Origin: Actinomycetota bacterium
GTDB taxonomy: Bacteria; Actinomycetota; Thermoleophilia; Solirubrobacterales; Solirubrobacteraceae
Length of the DNA: 64,000 bases
Reading direction: 5' to 3'
Assembly (NCBI GenBank): GCA_018268595.1
Contig: JAFDWH010000001.1
Coordinates: 1 to 64,000 of the forward strand
The translations under genes were made by a program, and so were the position numbers. The notes under the pieces are model-generated. The model saw nothing but the letters and a program-made list of their open reading frames with translations. It ran no database searches and was not told where the DNA came from. Below are positions 33,668-42,980 of the stretch, one piece after another (position 1 is the stretch's first letter; each line of letters starts with the position of its first letter).

Positions 33668-34618
33668 ATGCAAGAGGAAGATCGCATCCGCATCGCGACA
33701 GCCGACGGGCGGCTGTCGGCGTCGTTCATCCCGCGGCTCAACATGGTCGGGTGGTCGCTGCGGCACGACGGCGAGGAGCTGCTCCTGCAGGCGAACGACC
33801 CGGACGCCTACCGCACCGAAGGCGCCGTCTACGGCATCCCCCTGCTCCATCCCTGGGCCAACCGGCTCGGAGCGACGACCTACGAGGCGGCGGGCCGGCG
33901 TGTCGCGCTCGACCCGGCCTCGCCGCACGTCGAGCTGGAGGAGCACGACCTCCCGATCCACGGCCTGATGAACGCCTGCCCGCACTGGCGGGTCGTCGAG
34001 CGGGCGCCGGACGGGCTGTGCGCCGAGCTCGACTTCGGCGCCCGCCCCGAGCTGCTCGCGGCCTTCCCCTTCCCCCATCGCGTGCGGCTCGCGGCGCGCG
34101 TCGCGCCGGGCGCGCTGACGATCGCCGTCACCGTGCTGCCGGCGCCCGGCACTGCGGTCCCGATCGCCTTCGGCTTCCACCCCTACCTGCGCCTGCCGGG
34201 CGCGCCGCGCGCCGACTGGCGGATCGAGCTGGCGGCCCGGCGCGCGGCCGTACTCGACGAACGGCTCGTGCCGACCGGCGTCTGGAGAGCCGTCGACCCG
34301 GCGGCGCCGCAGCCGCTCGGCGCGCGCGCCTTCGACGACCTCTACGGCGACTTCGCGTCGCTGCGCGCGTTCGCGATGTCGGCCGCCGGACGGACGATCG
34401 CCGTGCGGCTGCTGCGCGGCTACCGCTTCGGGCAACTGTGGGCCGACCCGCAGGAGGACGCCGTCTCGTTCGAGCCGATGACGGCGCCCGGCGACGCGCT
34501 GCGCAGCGGGCGCGGCCTGCGGCTCGCGCGCGGGCCGCACACGGCGGTGTTCCGGATCGAAGTCGCCCGGAACACCGCCGGCGCGCTCCCGCCTGCCGGC
34601 GGTTCGCCGCGGCGCTAG
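33668..34618 (+). CDS. Aldose 1-epimerase family protein
   Basis: A 316-residue galactose-mutarotase-like protein. It shows [27 protein letters not shown] (catalytic His), [13 protein letters not shown] and the C-terminal VSFEPMTAP. The family converts alpha and beta anomers of aldoses, here probably the sugar feeding the cluster. The ATG at 33668 is divergent from the dehydratase gene (31 bp between starts). The stop overlaps the convergent hydrolase stop by four bases (34615-34618). Confidence 0.8.
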   Translation: MQEEDRIRIATADGRLSASFIPRLNMVGWSLRHDGEELLLQANDPDAYRTEGAVYGIPLLHPWANRLGATTYEAAGRRVALDPASPHVELEEHDLPIHGLMNACPHWRVVERAPDGLCAELDFGARPELLAAFPFPHRVRLAARVAPGALTIAVTVLPAPGTAVPIAFGFHPYLRLPGAPRADWRIELAARRAAVLDERLVPTGVWRAVDPAAPQPLGARAFDDLYGDFASLRAFAMSAAGRTIAVRLLRGYRFGQLWADPQEDAVSFEPMTAPGDALRSGRGLRLARGPHTAVFRIEVARNTAGALPPAGGSPRR

Positions 34619-35553
34619 ACGTCGCCGCGGCCGACCGGCGCGAGGCTGGGACGCCCGCCAGCGTCCACCTCGGCGAGAAATGCGGTGAGCACGGACAGAT
34701 ACGCCTCCGGCTCCTCGAAGTGCGGGAAGTGCGAGCTGCGCTCGAAGATCGAGACGCGCGCGCTGCGCAGGCGCACCGCCATGTCCGCGACGTGCGCCGG
34801 CGTGCAGATGTCGTGGCGCCCCGCGAGCAGCAGCACCGGGGCGTCGATCTCGCCCAGCCGGTCGGTCACGTCCCAGTCCGCCAGGACCCCCGTCGGCGTC
34901 CACTCGCTCGGACCCCACATGTGCTCGTAGACGACGCTCGAGGTGCCCGCGTTCGCGCGCTCGATCTCCTCCGGCCACGTCTCCAGCCGGCAGATGTGGC
35001 GGTGGTTGAAGACGGCGAGCGCCTCCTGGTAGTCGGCGCCGTCCGTCTCGCCGGCCTGCTCGCCGTGCTCGAGCCTGGCCAGCACGTCGGCCGGCAGCGC
35101 GCGCTTGAGCGCGAGGCAGTCGTCGCCGTAGCGCCGGCCGCTCGCCGGGCCGCTCGACAGCGTCACGCTGCGGACGCCCTCGGGATGCGCGAGCACCGAG
35201 GCGAGCGCCAGCGAGCCGCCCCACGACTGGCCGAGCAGGTGGACCCGGTCCAGGCCGAGCGCCGCGCGAACGGCGGCCAGCTCCTGAACGAAGCGCTCGA
35301 CCGTCCACAGGCTCGCGTCGTCCGGCCGGTCGGAGCGGCCGCAGCCGAGCTGGTCGTAGTAGACGACGCGGCGCGCGCCGGCCAGCGCGTCGTGCGGCGT
35401 CAGGTAGTCGTGCGGCACGCCGGGGCCGCCGTGCAGCAGCAGCAGCGGCGTGCCGCCGCCCCCGCCGACCGAGCGGTACCAGACCTCTCCGCCCGGAACC
35501 GCGATGCGGCCCTCCTCGACCGGCGGCCGGTCCGCGGCGCGCGGCTCGCTCAT
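34615..35553 (-). CDS. Proline iminopeptidase-like alpha/beta hydrolase
   Basis: A 312-residue hydrolase of the S33 family. Oxyanion block LLLHGGPGVPHDYL, YYDQLGCGRSD, nucleophile elbow GQSWGGSLAL (Ser), Asp in AGRHDICTP and His in SSHFPHFE complete the triad. Family members release N-terminal proline or hydrolyse amides and esters. A paralogue with the same motifs is at 55786-56682. The start overlaps the stop of the dehydrogenase upstream (ATGA at 35550-35553). Confidence 0.85.
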   Translation of the reverse strand: MSEPRAADRPPVEEGRIAVPGGEVWYRSVGGGGGTPLLLLHGGPGVPHDYLTPHDALAGARRVVYYDQLGCGRSDRPDDASLWTVERFVQELAAVRAALGLDRVHLLGQSWGGSLALASVLAHPEGVRSVTLSSGPASGRRYGDDCLALKRALPADVLARLEHGEQAGETDGADYQEALAVFNHRHICRLETWPEEIERANAGTSSVVYEHMWGPSEWTPTGVLADWDVTDRLGEIDAPVLLLAGRHDICTPAHVADMAVRLRSARVSIFERSSHFPHFEEPEAYLSVLTAFLAEVDAGGRPSLAPVGRGDV

Positions 35554-36551
35554 CGGCGCTCCGGCGTCGGCGCGATCGCCGCCCCGCGCACGAGGATCCC
35601 GTCGGGCTCGCGTCCGGCGGCGAGCGCGGCGACCGCCTCGATCGGCTGGCGGAACGCCTCGTCCTCCGCGTCCGGGCTGTACCACGCGGCATGCGGCGTG
35701 AGGATCAGGTTGTCGAGCCGGCGGACCGGGTCGTCGGCCGCCGGCGGCTCGCTCGGCAGCACGTCGAGCGCGGCGCCGAGCAGGCGACCGGAGCCGAGCG
35801 CCGCCGTCAGCGCATCGAGGTCCACGAGGCCGCCGCGCGAGGTGTTGACGAGCATCGCGCCCGCGGGCATCAGGCCCAGCTCGCGCTCGCCGATCAGCGG
35901 CGCGGCCGTGCGGTCCAGCGGCACGTGCAGGGAGACGACGTCGCAGGCGCCCAGCAGCTCGTCGAGCTCGGCCGGGCGGATCCCGTCCGCCAACCCGGCG
36001 AGCGCGGCGGGCGAGGCGTCCGTCGCCCACACCTGCAGCCCGAGCGAGCGCGCACGGTCGGCGACGGCGCGGCCGATGCGGCCGAGCCCCACCACGCCGA
36101 GCCTCGTGCTCGACAGGCGGCGCAGCGGCCCGGTGACGGTGCGGTCCCAGCCGCCCGCGCGCACGTCGCGGTCGAGGAACACGGTCCCGCGCAGCAGCGC
36201 GAGGATCAGCGCGATCGTGCTGTCGGCGACCTCGGTCGTGCAGAAGGCGGGCGTGTTGCCGACCCAGATGCCGCGCTCAGCGGCGGCGCCGAGCGCGATG
36301 TGGTCGAAGCCGACGCTGCCGCTGATCGCGACGCGCAGCGACGGGAGCCGCTCCAGCTCGGCGACGCCGAGCGGGTAGTCGTCGCTGCTGAGCAGCACGA
36401 CCGCGTCGTCGGAGGCCAGCTCGCCCTCGACCCGCTCGGCGGCGAGCCCGAGCGGGGCGAGCAGCTTCGTCACCTCGTCCATCCGGTAGCCCGGGTCCTG
36501 CACGAGCACGCGGCCCGTGAGCGGCGTGGCGAGGTCCTTGGTCTCGGTCAC
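35550..36551 (-). CDS. D-isomer 2-hydroxyacid dehydrogenase
   Basis: A 333-residue NAD-dependent enzyme. VVGLGRIGRAVADRA is the nucleotide motif. The catalytic Arg is in VNTSRGGLVD, the Glu in DVLPSEPP and the His in LILTPHAAWYS. The family reduces 2-oxo acids or oxidises D-2-hydroxyacids such as glycerate and glyoxylate. It starts at GTG 36551 with a weak GAAGG ribosome site. The promoter with operator motif at 36590-36623 lies just upstream. It begins a two-gene operon with the iminopeptidase-like gene. Confidence 0.85.
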   Translation of the reverse strand: MTETKDLATPLTGRVLVQDPGYRMDEVTKLLAPLGLAAERVEGELASDDAVVLLSSDDYPLGVAELERLPSLRVAISGSVGFDHIALGAAAERGIWVGNTPAFCTTEVADSTIALILALLRGTVFLDRDVRAGGWDRTVTGPLRRLSSTRLGVVGLGRIGRAVADRARSLGLQVWATDASPAALAGLADGIRPAELDELLGACDVVSLHVPLDRTAAPLIGERELGLMPAGAMLVNTSRGGLVDLDALTAALGSGRLLGAALDVLPSEPPAADDPVRRLDNLILTPHAAWYSPDAEDEAFRQPIEAVAALAAGREPDGILVRGAAIAPTPERR

Positions 36552-36589
36552 TCGTTCACCTTCGTCGAAGTACGCGTTGTCTCGCGAGG

Positions 36590-36624
36590 AGCGTATCCGG
36601 TTCCCGTAAGAAGTCAACAGTTCA
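36590..36624 (-). promoter_or_regulatory. Promoter with GntR-type operator candidate 2
   Basis: On the minus strand GTGAACTGTTGACT (36624-36612) contains the -35 TTGACT, with TACGCT (36595-36590) 16 bp later. GTGAACTGTTGAC is a 13-bp pseudo-palindrome, identical at 58686-58698. Confidence 0.5.
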
Positions 36625-37401
36625 CTCCTCTCCTGCGACCGCTCCCCACACCCGCGCGGGCACCAGCGTCGCCGGCGTGCCCGCGTCGACGCCGGCCGCA
36701 CGCAGGCCGCGCGTCGCGCGCGCCGGACCCACGACGCGGCGGGCGACCGAACCGGCGCTGCGGACGCGCCCGTCGTAGGCGGCGGCGAGCAGCGCCCGCA
36801 GGCGCGCCTCCGCCTCAGCGTCGAGCGCCCGGCGCGGGCGGATCCGCAGGTGCGCGGCGTCGACGGCCGGTGGCGGCCCGAAGCTCGCCCGAGGGATCGG
36901 GCCGGCCAGGCGGATCTCGTAGCGGGCGCTGCGCCACGCGGCCTCCGCCGAGCGCGGCACCGGCGCGCTCGCGCGCAGCGCGAAGCCGCGCTCGACGACG
37001 AGATCGGCCCCGGGGCGCAGCCGGCCCGCCGGGTTCAACAGCCGCGCCAGCAGCGCGCTGGAGGTCCCGAAGGGGATGTTCGCGACGACCTTCGCGGCGC
37101 GCGGGACCGGCACCTGCAGCAGGTCGCCGTGCACCACGCGCACGCGCGGCCGATCGGCGAAGCGCCGGCGCAGCGTGCGCACGAACGCCTCGTCGCGCTC
37201 GACCGCCGTCACGCGCGCGCCGGTCGCGGCGAGCGCCGCGGTCAGCGCGCCGGGCCCGGCGCCGAGGTCGACGATGTGATCGTCCTCGCCGAGCGCCGCC
37301 GAGCGCACGAGCGCACGGATGACGGCGGGCGAATGGAGGATGTGGACGCCTGAGTGGTTCGTGCGGCGCGGCGTCCGGCGCCGCTTGGCGGCTCGGGCCA
37401 T
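36622..37401 (-). CDS. Erm/KsgA-like rRNA adenine N6-methyltransferase
   Basis: A 259-residue SAM-dependent methyltransferase. HILHSPAVIRALVRSA, VDLGAGPGALTAAL (SAM site), HGDLLQVPVP and the catalytic VVANIPFGTSSALL (NIPF, as in Erm-type enzymes) are present. NIPF and the basic N-terminus (MARAAKRRRTPRRTNHSGVH) fit Erm-type 23S A2058 methyltransferases of actinobacteria better than KsgA. It would give intrinsic macrolide resistance, by inference. Its 3' end overlaps the operator region of the neighbouring operon. Confidence 0.75.
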   Translation of the reverse strand: MARAAKRRRTPRRTNHSGVHILHSPAVIRALVRSAALGEDDHIVDLGAGPGALTAALAATGARVTAVERDEAFVRTLRRRFADRPRVRVVHGDLLQVPVPRAAKVVANIPFGTSSALLARLLNPAGRLRPGADLVVERGFALRASAPVPRSAEAAWRSARYEIRLAGPIPRASFGPPPAVDAAHLRIRPRRALDAEAEARLRALLAAAYDGRVRSAGSVARRVVGPARATRGLRAAGVDAGTPATLVPARVWGAVAGEE

Positions 37402-37416
37402 CGGAGGCTCGCTCTC

Positions 37417-37437
37417 GTCGCGGGTCGCACCCGCGAC
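37417..37437 (-). promoter_or_regulatory. Leader hairpin before the Erm-like gene
   Basis: A perfect 9-bp inverted repeat GTCGCGGGT/ACCCGCGAC with a three-base loop lies 16 bp upstream of the Erm-like start. Hairpins near erm starts often control induction by attenuation. No leader peptide could be identified here. Confidence 0.35.
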
Positions 37438-37580
37438 GGCAGCGGCCGCGGGCGCACGGACTTGCCGCGAGCGCAGAGGCGCTCGCGGTCGCCGACCGAC
37501 CGTGACAAGACGCGCGACGCAGGCGTCAACCGCCCGCGACGCGCCTCAACGGCAGGAGAGCCTCCCGCCGGAGCCGCAGC

Positions 37581-37603
37581 GTCGGCGCGTCAGACGCGCC
37601 GAC
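37581..37603. terminator. 10-bp perfect hairpin
   Basis: GTCGGCGCGT and ACGCGCCGAC surround a CAG loop. It lies 31 bp after the lactonase stop (minus strand) and may end that transcript, although no T-run follows. Confidence 0.4.
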
Positions 37604-37633
37604 GTGTGACAGCGGCAGCAGCGGCGCCAGCCA

Positions 37634-38551
37634 TCAGCGTCCATCCTCCATGTAGGGCTCCATGCGCCCGGAAACGCGCATGCGGAGACGGTACAACGAC
37701 GTCGTCGCCGTCAGGTAGAGCGTCTTCCAGTCGGCGTCGCCGAAGGTCAGGTTGGCGACGATCTCGGGCACCTCGATCGTGCCGATGCGGGTGCCATCGG
37801 GTGCGATCGCCCACACGCCGCCTGGCCCGGTGCAGTAGACGTTGCCGTGCTCGTCGCACTTCATCCCGTCGGGGACGCCGTCGTCGGAGACGCCGGTCGG
37901 GCCGACGTTGCCGTTGCCGATCCCGTCGTGGAACACCTCGCCGCCGGCGAGCGACCCGTCGGCCCGCACCGCGAACGCGCGGATGTGGCAGCGCGGCGTG
38001 TCGTTGACATACAGGGTGCGGAAGTCGGGCGAGAAGCAGAGGCCGTTCGGCTGGCCGAAGTCGTCGGCGAGCAGCTCCAGCTCGCCCGCCGGCGTGACGC
38101 GGAAGAGCCCCTGGAAGTCGAGCTCCTGGTCGCGCTCGACGCCGTCCTCCGGCAGGCGGCCGTAGATCGGGTCGCTGAAGTAGATCGAGCCGTCGGCGCC
38201 GACGACGACATCGTTGGGCGCGTTCAGCTCGCGCTCGCCCCAATGGCTGGCGAGCACCTCGCGCTCGCCCGTGCTGCGCTCGCACACGAGCATGCTCGTC
38301 GCGTGCTCGCACACGATCAGGTCGCGCTCGCGCGTGAGCGTCATCCCGTTGCACTTGTTCGAGGGCCGCATCGCCTCGGAGATCCCGCCGGCCGGGTCCC
38401 AGCGGCGCCGCACGTCCTGCGGCATGTCGCTGAACAGCAGGTGGCCGTCGGGGTGCCAGATGGGCCCCTCGGTGAAGCCGAAGCCGGTGGCGAGGCGCTC
38501 GAGCGTCCCCGCCTCCACCAGCTCGTCGATCGATCGCGTCGGTGCGCTCAT
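37634..38551 (-). CDS. SMP-30/gluconolactonase-like lactonase
   Basis: A 305-residue six-bladed propeller. FGFTEGPIWHPDGHLLFSD carries the first metal Glu, then LNAPNDVVVGADGSIYFSDP, QPNGLCFSPDFRTLYVND and GVPDGMKCDEHGNVYCTGPG. These are the metal-binding blocks of the SMP-30 family, which opens aldonolactones. It is the last gene of an operon with an SDR (overlap ATGA 38548-38551) and aldolases. A sugar dehydrogenase/lactonase step is thus encoded side by side. Confidence 0.85.
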   Translation of the reverse strand: MSAPTRSIDELVEAGTLERLATGFGFTEGPIWHPDGHLLFSDMPQDVRRRWDPAGGISEAMRPSNKCNGMTLTRERDLIVCEHATSMLVCERSTGEREVLASHWGERELNAPNDVVVGADGSIYFSDPIYGRLPEDGVERDQELDFQGLFRVTPAGELELLADDFGQPNGLCFSPDFRTLYVNDTPRCHIRAFAVRADGSLAGGEVFHDGIGNGNVGPTGVSDDGVPDGMKCDEHGNVYCTGPGGVWAIAPDGTRIGTIEVPEIVANLTFGDADWKTLYLTATTSLYRLRMRVSGRMEPYMEDGR

Positions 38552-39327
38552 GCGTCCACCACCGGGTACGCCTGCGCCATCAGGCCGCCGTCCACCACGA
38601 TGTCGATGCCGGTCAGGTACGCGGCGTCGTCGCTCGCGAGGAACGCGACGACGTTCGCGACGTCGCGCGGGGTCGCGAAGCGGCCCAGCGGATAGTGCTG
38701 GACGATCTCGGCGCGCGCCGCGGCCGGGTCCGGCTGGCTGTCGAAGAACTCCGTCACCAACCGCGTCTCGACGTCGCCGGGGCAGATCGTGTTGACGCGG
38801 ATGTTCTCGGCGCCGTGGCGCGCCGCGAGCGCGCGCGCGAGCGCGCGGACGGCGCCCTTCGTCGAGCCGTAGACGGGCAGGTTGCGGTCGCCGACGAGGC
38901 CGAGCACCGACGCCGTGACGATCACCGCGCCGCCGCCGCGGATGCGCATCGCGGGGAGCGCCGCCGCGATCCCCTGCGCGGTGCCGCGCACGTTGACCGC
39001 CAACATCGCCGCCCAGTCGTCGTCGCTCGCAGTCTCCAGCGCCCCCATCCGCTGGACCGCCGCGTTCGCGTGATAGACGTCGACCGCGCCCAGCTCGTTG
39101 ATCGCGCGCTGCGTGATCTCCGCGTGCACGCGCGGGTCGCCGAGATCGGCGACGTGGCCGACCGCGCGCCCGCCGGCGTCGACGATCGCGCGCGCGACGT
39201 CCAGCACCTCCTCGTCGCGGTCGACGCACAGGACCGCCGCCCCGTCCTCGGCGAGCCGCTCCGCCGTCGCCTGTCCGATCCCGCGAGCCGCGCCCGTGAC
39301 GATCGCTCCCTTGTCGCGCAACCGCAT
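38548..39327 (-). CDS. Short-chain dehydrogenase/reductase 1
   Basis: A classical SDR of 259 residues. GAIVTGAARGIGQA is the NAD(P) site, then the NAA block HANAAVQRMG, Ser in VTASVLGLVG, YxxxK in VYGSTKGAVRAL, and ICPGDVETRL. It probably oxidises the sugar whose lactone the next gene opens. I chose ATG 39327, with GAGGA five bases upstream. ATG 39345, which overlaps the aldolase stop, would add six residues. Confidence 0.85.
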   Translation of the reverse strand: MRLRDKGAIVTGAARGIGQATAERLAEDGAAVLCVDRDEEVLDVARAIVDAGGRAVGHVADLGDPRVHAEITQRAINELGAVDVYHANAAVQRMGALETASDDDWAAMLAVNVRGTAQGIAAALPAMRIRGGGAVIVTASVLGLVGDRNLPVYGSTKGAVRALARALAARHGAENIRVNTICPGDVETRLVTEFFDSQPDPAAARAEIVQHYPLGRFATPRDVANVVAFLASDDAAYLTGIDIVVDGGLMAQAYPVVDA

Positions 39328-39341
39328 TCCGTCCTCGTTTC

Positions 39342-40136
39342 TCATGTTCGTGCCAACGCCTCCGACGCCGCCTCGTCCCAGCCTGCGCGCGCGGCGCGGC
39401 ACGCGCGCAGCAGCATCTGGCCGTCCGTCCCGTGCGTGAAGAACGACGCGCCCAGCTCGCGCCACGGGCTCGCGGCCGCGGCGTCAGACACGTACACGCC
39501 GAGCGCCGCGTGCGACAGCACCGCCTCGGCCACGCGCGCGCCGGCCTCCAGCACCTGCGGATGGTCGAGCTGCCCCGGCACGCCGAGCGCCTGCGACAGG
39601 TCGTAGGGGCCGACGAACACACCGTCGACCCCGTCGACCGACGCGATCGCGGCAGCCTGCTCGACCGCCGCGACGCCCTCGACCTGGACCACCAGCGCCA
39701 CCCGCGCGTCGAGCTCGCCGTAGGCCGTGCCGACCGCCGCCGCGTGCCGCACCATCGGCGCGAGCCCGCGCTCGCCGAGCGGCGCGAAGCGCGCCCGCCG
39801 CACGACCTCCTCGACCTCCTCGACCGACGCGACCCCCGGCACCATCACCCCGTCGGGATGCAGGTCCAGCACGCGCGTCAGCGACGACCAGCCGCCGGCC
39901 TCGATGCGCACGAGCGTGCCGACGCCGGCGGCGCGCGCGCTGGCGATCAGCAGCGACAACCGCTCCAGCGACGTGTCCGCGTGCTCGAGGTCCAGCACGA
40001 GGAAGTCGAACCCCGCCAGCGCGTACGCCTCCGGCACCGCGCGCACGGGCAGCTCAATGACGAACGCGCCGACGAGCCGCTCGCGCGCGGCGAGCCGCTC
40101 GCGCAGCGTCGGCGCCGGCGTCGCGGGAGCGCTCAT
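39342..40136 (-). CDS. HpcH/HpaI-family 2-oxo acid aldolase 1
   Basis: A 264-residue class II aldolase. FDFLVLDLEHADTSLERL, MVPGVASVEEVEEVVRRARF, VVQVEGVAAVEQ (metal Glu) and DGVFVGPYDLSQALGVPG are the family blocks. Such enzymes split 2-keto-3-deoxy sugar acids or 4-hydroxy-2-oxo acids to pyruvate and an aldehyde. It overlaps the DmpG-like gene by four bases and the SDR region downstream. Confidence 0.85.
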   Translation of the reverse strand: MSAPATPAPTLRERLAARERLVGAFVIELPVRAVPEAYALAGFDFLVLDLEHADTSLERLSLLIASARAAGVGTLVRIEAGGWSSLTRVLDLHPDGVMVPGVASVEEVEEVVRRARFAPLGERGLAPMVRHAAAVGTAYGELDARVALVVQVEGVAAVEQAAAIASVDGVDGVFVGPYDLSQALGVPGQLDHPQVLEAGARVAEAVLSHAALGVYVSDAAAASPWRELGASFFTHGTDGQMLLRACRAARAGWDEAASEALART

Positions 40137-41134
40137 CCGGTCCGCCCGGCCAGCTCCGCGGCCACGTCGATGATCATGTCCTCCTGGCCGCCGACCATCT
40201 TGCGGGCGCCGAGCTCGATCAGCACGTCGCGCGCGTCGACGCCGAAGCGCTCCGCCGCCCGCTCGGTGTGCAGCAGGAAGCTGGAGTAGACGCCGGCGTA
40301 GCCGAGCGCGAGCGCCGTGCGGTCGACGATCTGCGGCCGCCGCATCAGCGGGGCCATCACGTCCTCGGCGGCGTCGCTGAGCGCGAACACGTCGACGCCG
40401 GTCGCGTGGCCGGCGCGATCGAGCGCGGCGCACAGGACCTCGAGCTGCGCGTTGCCGGCGCCGGCGCCGAGCCCGCGCAGCGAGCCGTCGATCCAGGTGG
40501 CGCCCGCGTCGACCGCCGCCAGCGAGTTGCCGACCGCGCAGCCGAGGTTGTTGTGCGCGTGGAAGCCGATCTCGCAGTCGAGCTGCTGACGCAGCGCCTG
40601 CACGCGCTCGGCGGCGCCGTCGGGCAGCAGGGCGCCGGCCGAGTCGACGGCGTAGACGACCTCGGCCCCGTAGGACTCCATCAGAGCCGCCTGCACCGCC
40701 AGGTCGGCCGGCGCGAGCATGTGGCTCATCATCAGGAAGCCGATCGTGCGCATGCCGTGCTCGCGGCACCAGGAGATGTGCTGCTGGGCGATGTCGGCCT
40801 CGGTGCAGTGCGTCGCGATGCGCGCCGTTCTCGCGCCCGCCGCCTGCGCCTCCTTCACCTGCGCGAGCGTGCCGATGCCGGGCAGCAGCAGCACCGCCAG
40901 CGAGGCGCGCTCCAGCTCCGGCGCGACGGCCGCGAGGTAGTCGAGGTCCGAGCTCGCGGCGACGCCGTACTGGATCGAGGAGCCGCCGAGGCCGTCGCCG
41001 TGCGCGACCTCGATCGTGCCGACGCCGGCGCGGTCGAGCGCGCGCGCGACCTGCGCCATCTGCGCGGGGGTGAACTGGTGCGCGACGGAGTGCATCCCGT
41101 CCCGCAGGCTCGAGTCGACGATCTGCACGCTCAT
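40133..41134 (-). CDS. dmpG: 4-hydroxy-2-oxovalerate aldolase (DmpG/MhpE-like)
   Basis: A 333-residue HMGL-like TIM-barrel aldolase. It has the N-terminal [15 protein letters not shown] (catalytic metal Asp), the barrel end [18 protein letters not shown] (HxH metal site), [15 protein letters not shown], and the C-terminal domain that pairs with the dehydrogenase ([17 protein letters not shown]). It cleaves 4-hydroxy-2-oxo acids to pyruvate and an aldehyde, which is channelled into the partner encoded immediately upstream (ATGA overlap at 41131-41134). Confidence 0.9.
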   Translation of the reverse strand: MSVQIVDSSLRDGMHSVAHQFTPAQMAQVARALDRAGVGTIEVAHGDGLGGSSIQYGVAASSDLDYLAAVAPELERASLAVLLLPGIGTLAQVKEAQAAGARTARIATHCTEADIAQQHISWCREHGMRTIGFLMMSHMLAPADLAVQAALMESYGAEVVYAVDSAGALLPDGAAERVQALRQQLDCEIGFHAHNNLGCAVGNSLAAVDAGATWIDGSLRGLGAGAGNAQLEVLCAALDRAGHATGVDVFALSDAAEDVMAPLMRRPQIVDRTALALGYAGVYSSFLLHTERAAERFGVDARDVLIELGARKMVGGQEDMIIDVAAELAGRTG

Positions 41135-42006
41135 GCAGCCGCCCCCGCCAGGATCCGCGCGGCGAGCCGCTCGCCGACCTGGGCCGCGGCCGCGGTCATG
41201 ATGTCGAGGTTGCCCGCGTACGTCGGCAGGAAGTCGCCGGCTCCCTCGATCTCGACCATCACCGTGACGATGTCGTCGACGACGTCGCACAGCAGCAGAC
41301 GGTAGCCCGGCACGTAGGCGGCGATGTCAGCCGCCATCGCGCGCACGGACTCGCGGATCGCGTCCGCGTCGCCGTCGGACACCCGCGCGAAGACGGTGTC
41401 GCGCATCAGCAGCGGCGGGCTCGCCGGGTTGAGGATGATGATCGCCTTCGCGTCCGGCACGCCGCCGACCCGCTCGATCGCGCGCGCGGTCGTCTGCGTG
41501 AACTCGTCGATGTTCTGCCGCGTGCCCGGGCCGGCGCTCGCGCTCGCGATCGTCGCGACGATCTCGGCGTACGAGACCGTCGCGACCCGCGCGACTGCAT
41601 GGACCATCGGGATCGTCGCCTGGCCGCCGCAGGTGATGAGGTTGACGTTCGGCTCGCCGAGGTGCTCGTCGAGGTTCACGGTCGGCACGACGTAGGGGCC
41701 GCGCGCGGCGGGGGTGAGGTCGACGACGACCTTGCCGGCCTCCTCGAGCACCGGCGCGTTGGCGTGGTGGGCTCTCGCGGAGGTCGCGTCGAAGACGATC
41801 CGCACGTCGTCGCGGGCGAGGATCGCCTCGACGCCGTCCGGGCTCGCCGCGACGCCGTGCGCCGCGGCGCGCGCGAGGCCGGGCGAGGCGGGGTCGATGC
41901 CCGCCATCAGCTCCAGCGACAGCCGCTCGCTGCGCAGCAGCTTCATCATCAGGTCCGTGCCGATGTTCCCCGGCCCGAGGATCGCGGCCGGTGCTCGTTC
42001 GCTCAT
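41131..42006 (-). CDS. dmpF: Acetaldehyde dehydrogenase, acylating (DmpF/MhpF-like)
   Basis: A 291-residue enzyme. [20 protein letters not shown] binds NAD, the catalytic Cys is in [18 protein letters not shown], and [15 protein letters not shown] is a family block. It makes acetyl-CoA (or propionyl-CoA) from the aldehyde released by DmpG, and the two normally form a channel complex. No 2-oxopent-4-enoate hydratase lies beside them, so the substrate may come from sugar acids and not from aromatics; that is inference. Confidence 0.9.
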   Translation of the reverse strand: MSERAPAAILGPGNIGTDLMMKLLRSERLSLELMAGIDPASPGLARAAAHGVAASPDGVEAILARDDVRIVFDATSARAHHANAPVLEEAGKVVVDLTPAARGPYVVPTVNLDEHLGEPNVNLITCGGQATIPMVHAVARVATVSYAEIVATIASASAGPGTRQNIDEFTQTTARAIERVGGVPDAKAIIILNPASPPLLMRDTVFARVSDGDADAIRESVRAMAADIAAYVPGYRLLLCDVVDDIVTVMVEIEGAGDFLPTYAGNLDIMTAAAAQVGERLAARILAGAAA

Positions 42007-42980
42007 GTGGTGTGGCTCCTGGTGGGTTGGTGCTCGGCCGGCGCGGTCCGCTCCCCCGTGCGCCAGCAGCGCGCGAGGTGGTTCGGGCCGACGGGGGCGA
42101 GCGCGGGCTCGCGGTCGCAGTCGGCGCCGGCCAGCTCGCAGCGGTGGTGGAAGACGCAGCCCTCGTTGCGCGGCTCGGCGGGCGCCATGCGCCCGCCGAG
42201 CGCCTTGCCGGCCTCGGGCACGGCGGCGCGCAGCCGACGCGTGTACGGGTGCTGCGGCCGGTCGAGCACCGCGTCGATCGGGCCCTGCTCGACGACCCGG
42301 CCGCGGTACATGACGACGACGGTGTCGACCATCTGCCGCACCACGGCGAGGTCGTGCGAGATCAGCAGGTAGGTGAGCGACAGCTCGCTGCGCAGGTCGT
42401 TGAGCAGGTTGACGATCTGCCCCTGCACGGAGACGTCGAGCGCGGAGACCGCCTCGTCGAGGATCAGCAGCTCGGGCTCGACCGCGAGCGCGCGTGCGAT
42501 CGCCGCCCGCTGACGCTGCCCCCCGGACAGCGCGCCCGGGAGCGCCTCGGCCTCCTGCCGGCCGAGGCCAACCGCCTCCAGCAGCTCCGCCGTCCGCCGC
42601 CCGCGCTCGGCGGCCGTGCGGTCGAAGCGCACGCGCTGGACCTCGTCAAGCGTCTCCACCGCGCTCTGGCGCGGGTCGAGCGACGTGTACGGGTCCTGGA
42701 AGACCATCTGCACCTCGCTGGCACGCACCCAGCCGCGGCCGACCGGCTCGCCGCGCAGCAGCACGCGCCCCGCGGTCGGCGTCTCCAGCCCGATCAGCAT
42801 GCGCGCGAGCGTCGTCTTGCCGGACCCCGACTCGCCGACGAGCCCGACGGCCGAGCCGCGCGCGATCGCGAGGTCGACGTCGCGGACGGCGTGGACCAGG
42901 CGGCGCTCGCGTCTGCGCCCCGGGATCGGGTACGTGCGCGACACGCAGTCGGCGGCGAGCAGCTCAGACGACGATGGCAC
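42003..42980 (-). CDS. Opp/Dpp-type ABC transporter ATPase (F subunit)
   Basis: A 325-residue ATPase. Walker [18 protein letters not shown]-loop [14 protein letters not shown], signature [15 protein letters not shown], Walker [14 protein letters not shown] and H-loop LISHDLAVV are all intact. The C-terminal oligopeptide domain has Cys residues ([14 protein letters not shown]) of the Opp type. It is the second ATPase of the importer and is co-transcribed with the other subunits, overlapping the D-subunit gene by 17 bp. Confidence 0.9.
   Translation of the reverse strand: MPSSSELLAADCVSRTYPIPGRRRERRLVHAVRDVDLAIARGSAVGLVGESGSGKTTLARMLIGLETPTAGRVLLRGEPVGRGWVRASEVQMVFQDPYTSLDPRQSAVETLDEVQRVRFDRTAAERGRRTAELLEAVGLGRQEAEALPGALSGGQRQRAAIARALAVEPELLILDEAVSALDVSVQGQIVNLLNDLRSELSLTYLLISHDLAVVRQMVDTVVVMYRGRVVEQGPIDAVLDRPQHPYTRRLRAAVPEAGKALGGRMAPAEPRNEGCVFHHRCELAGADCDREPALAPVGPNHLARCWRTGERTAPAEHQPTRSHTT

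Noticed and set aside
31690-36378. Very long open frames of 1562 and 1331 residues across 31690-36378
   Set aside because: They run antisense to or out of frame with clear dehydratase, epimerase, hydrolase and dehydrogenase genes. Their composition is Arg/Ala/Pro-rich without any motif, as expected for shadows in GC-rich DNA.
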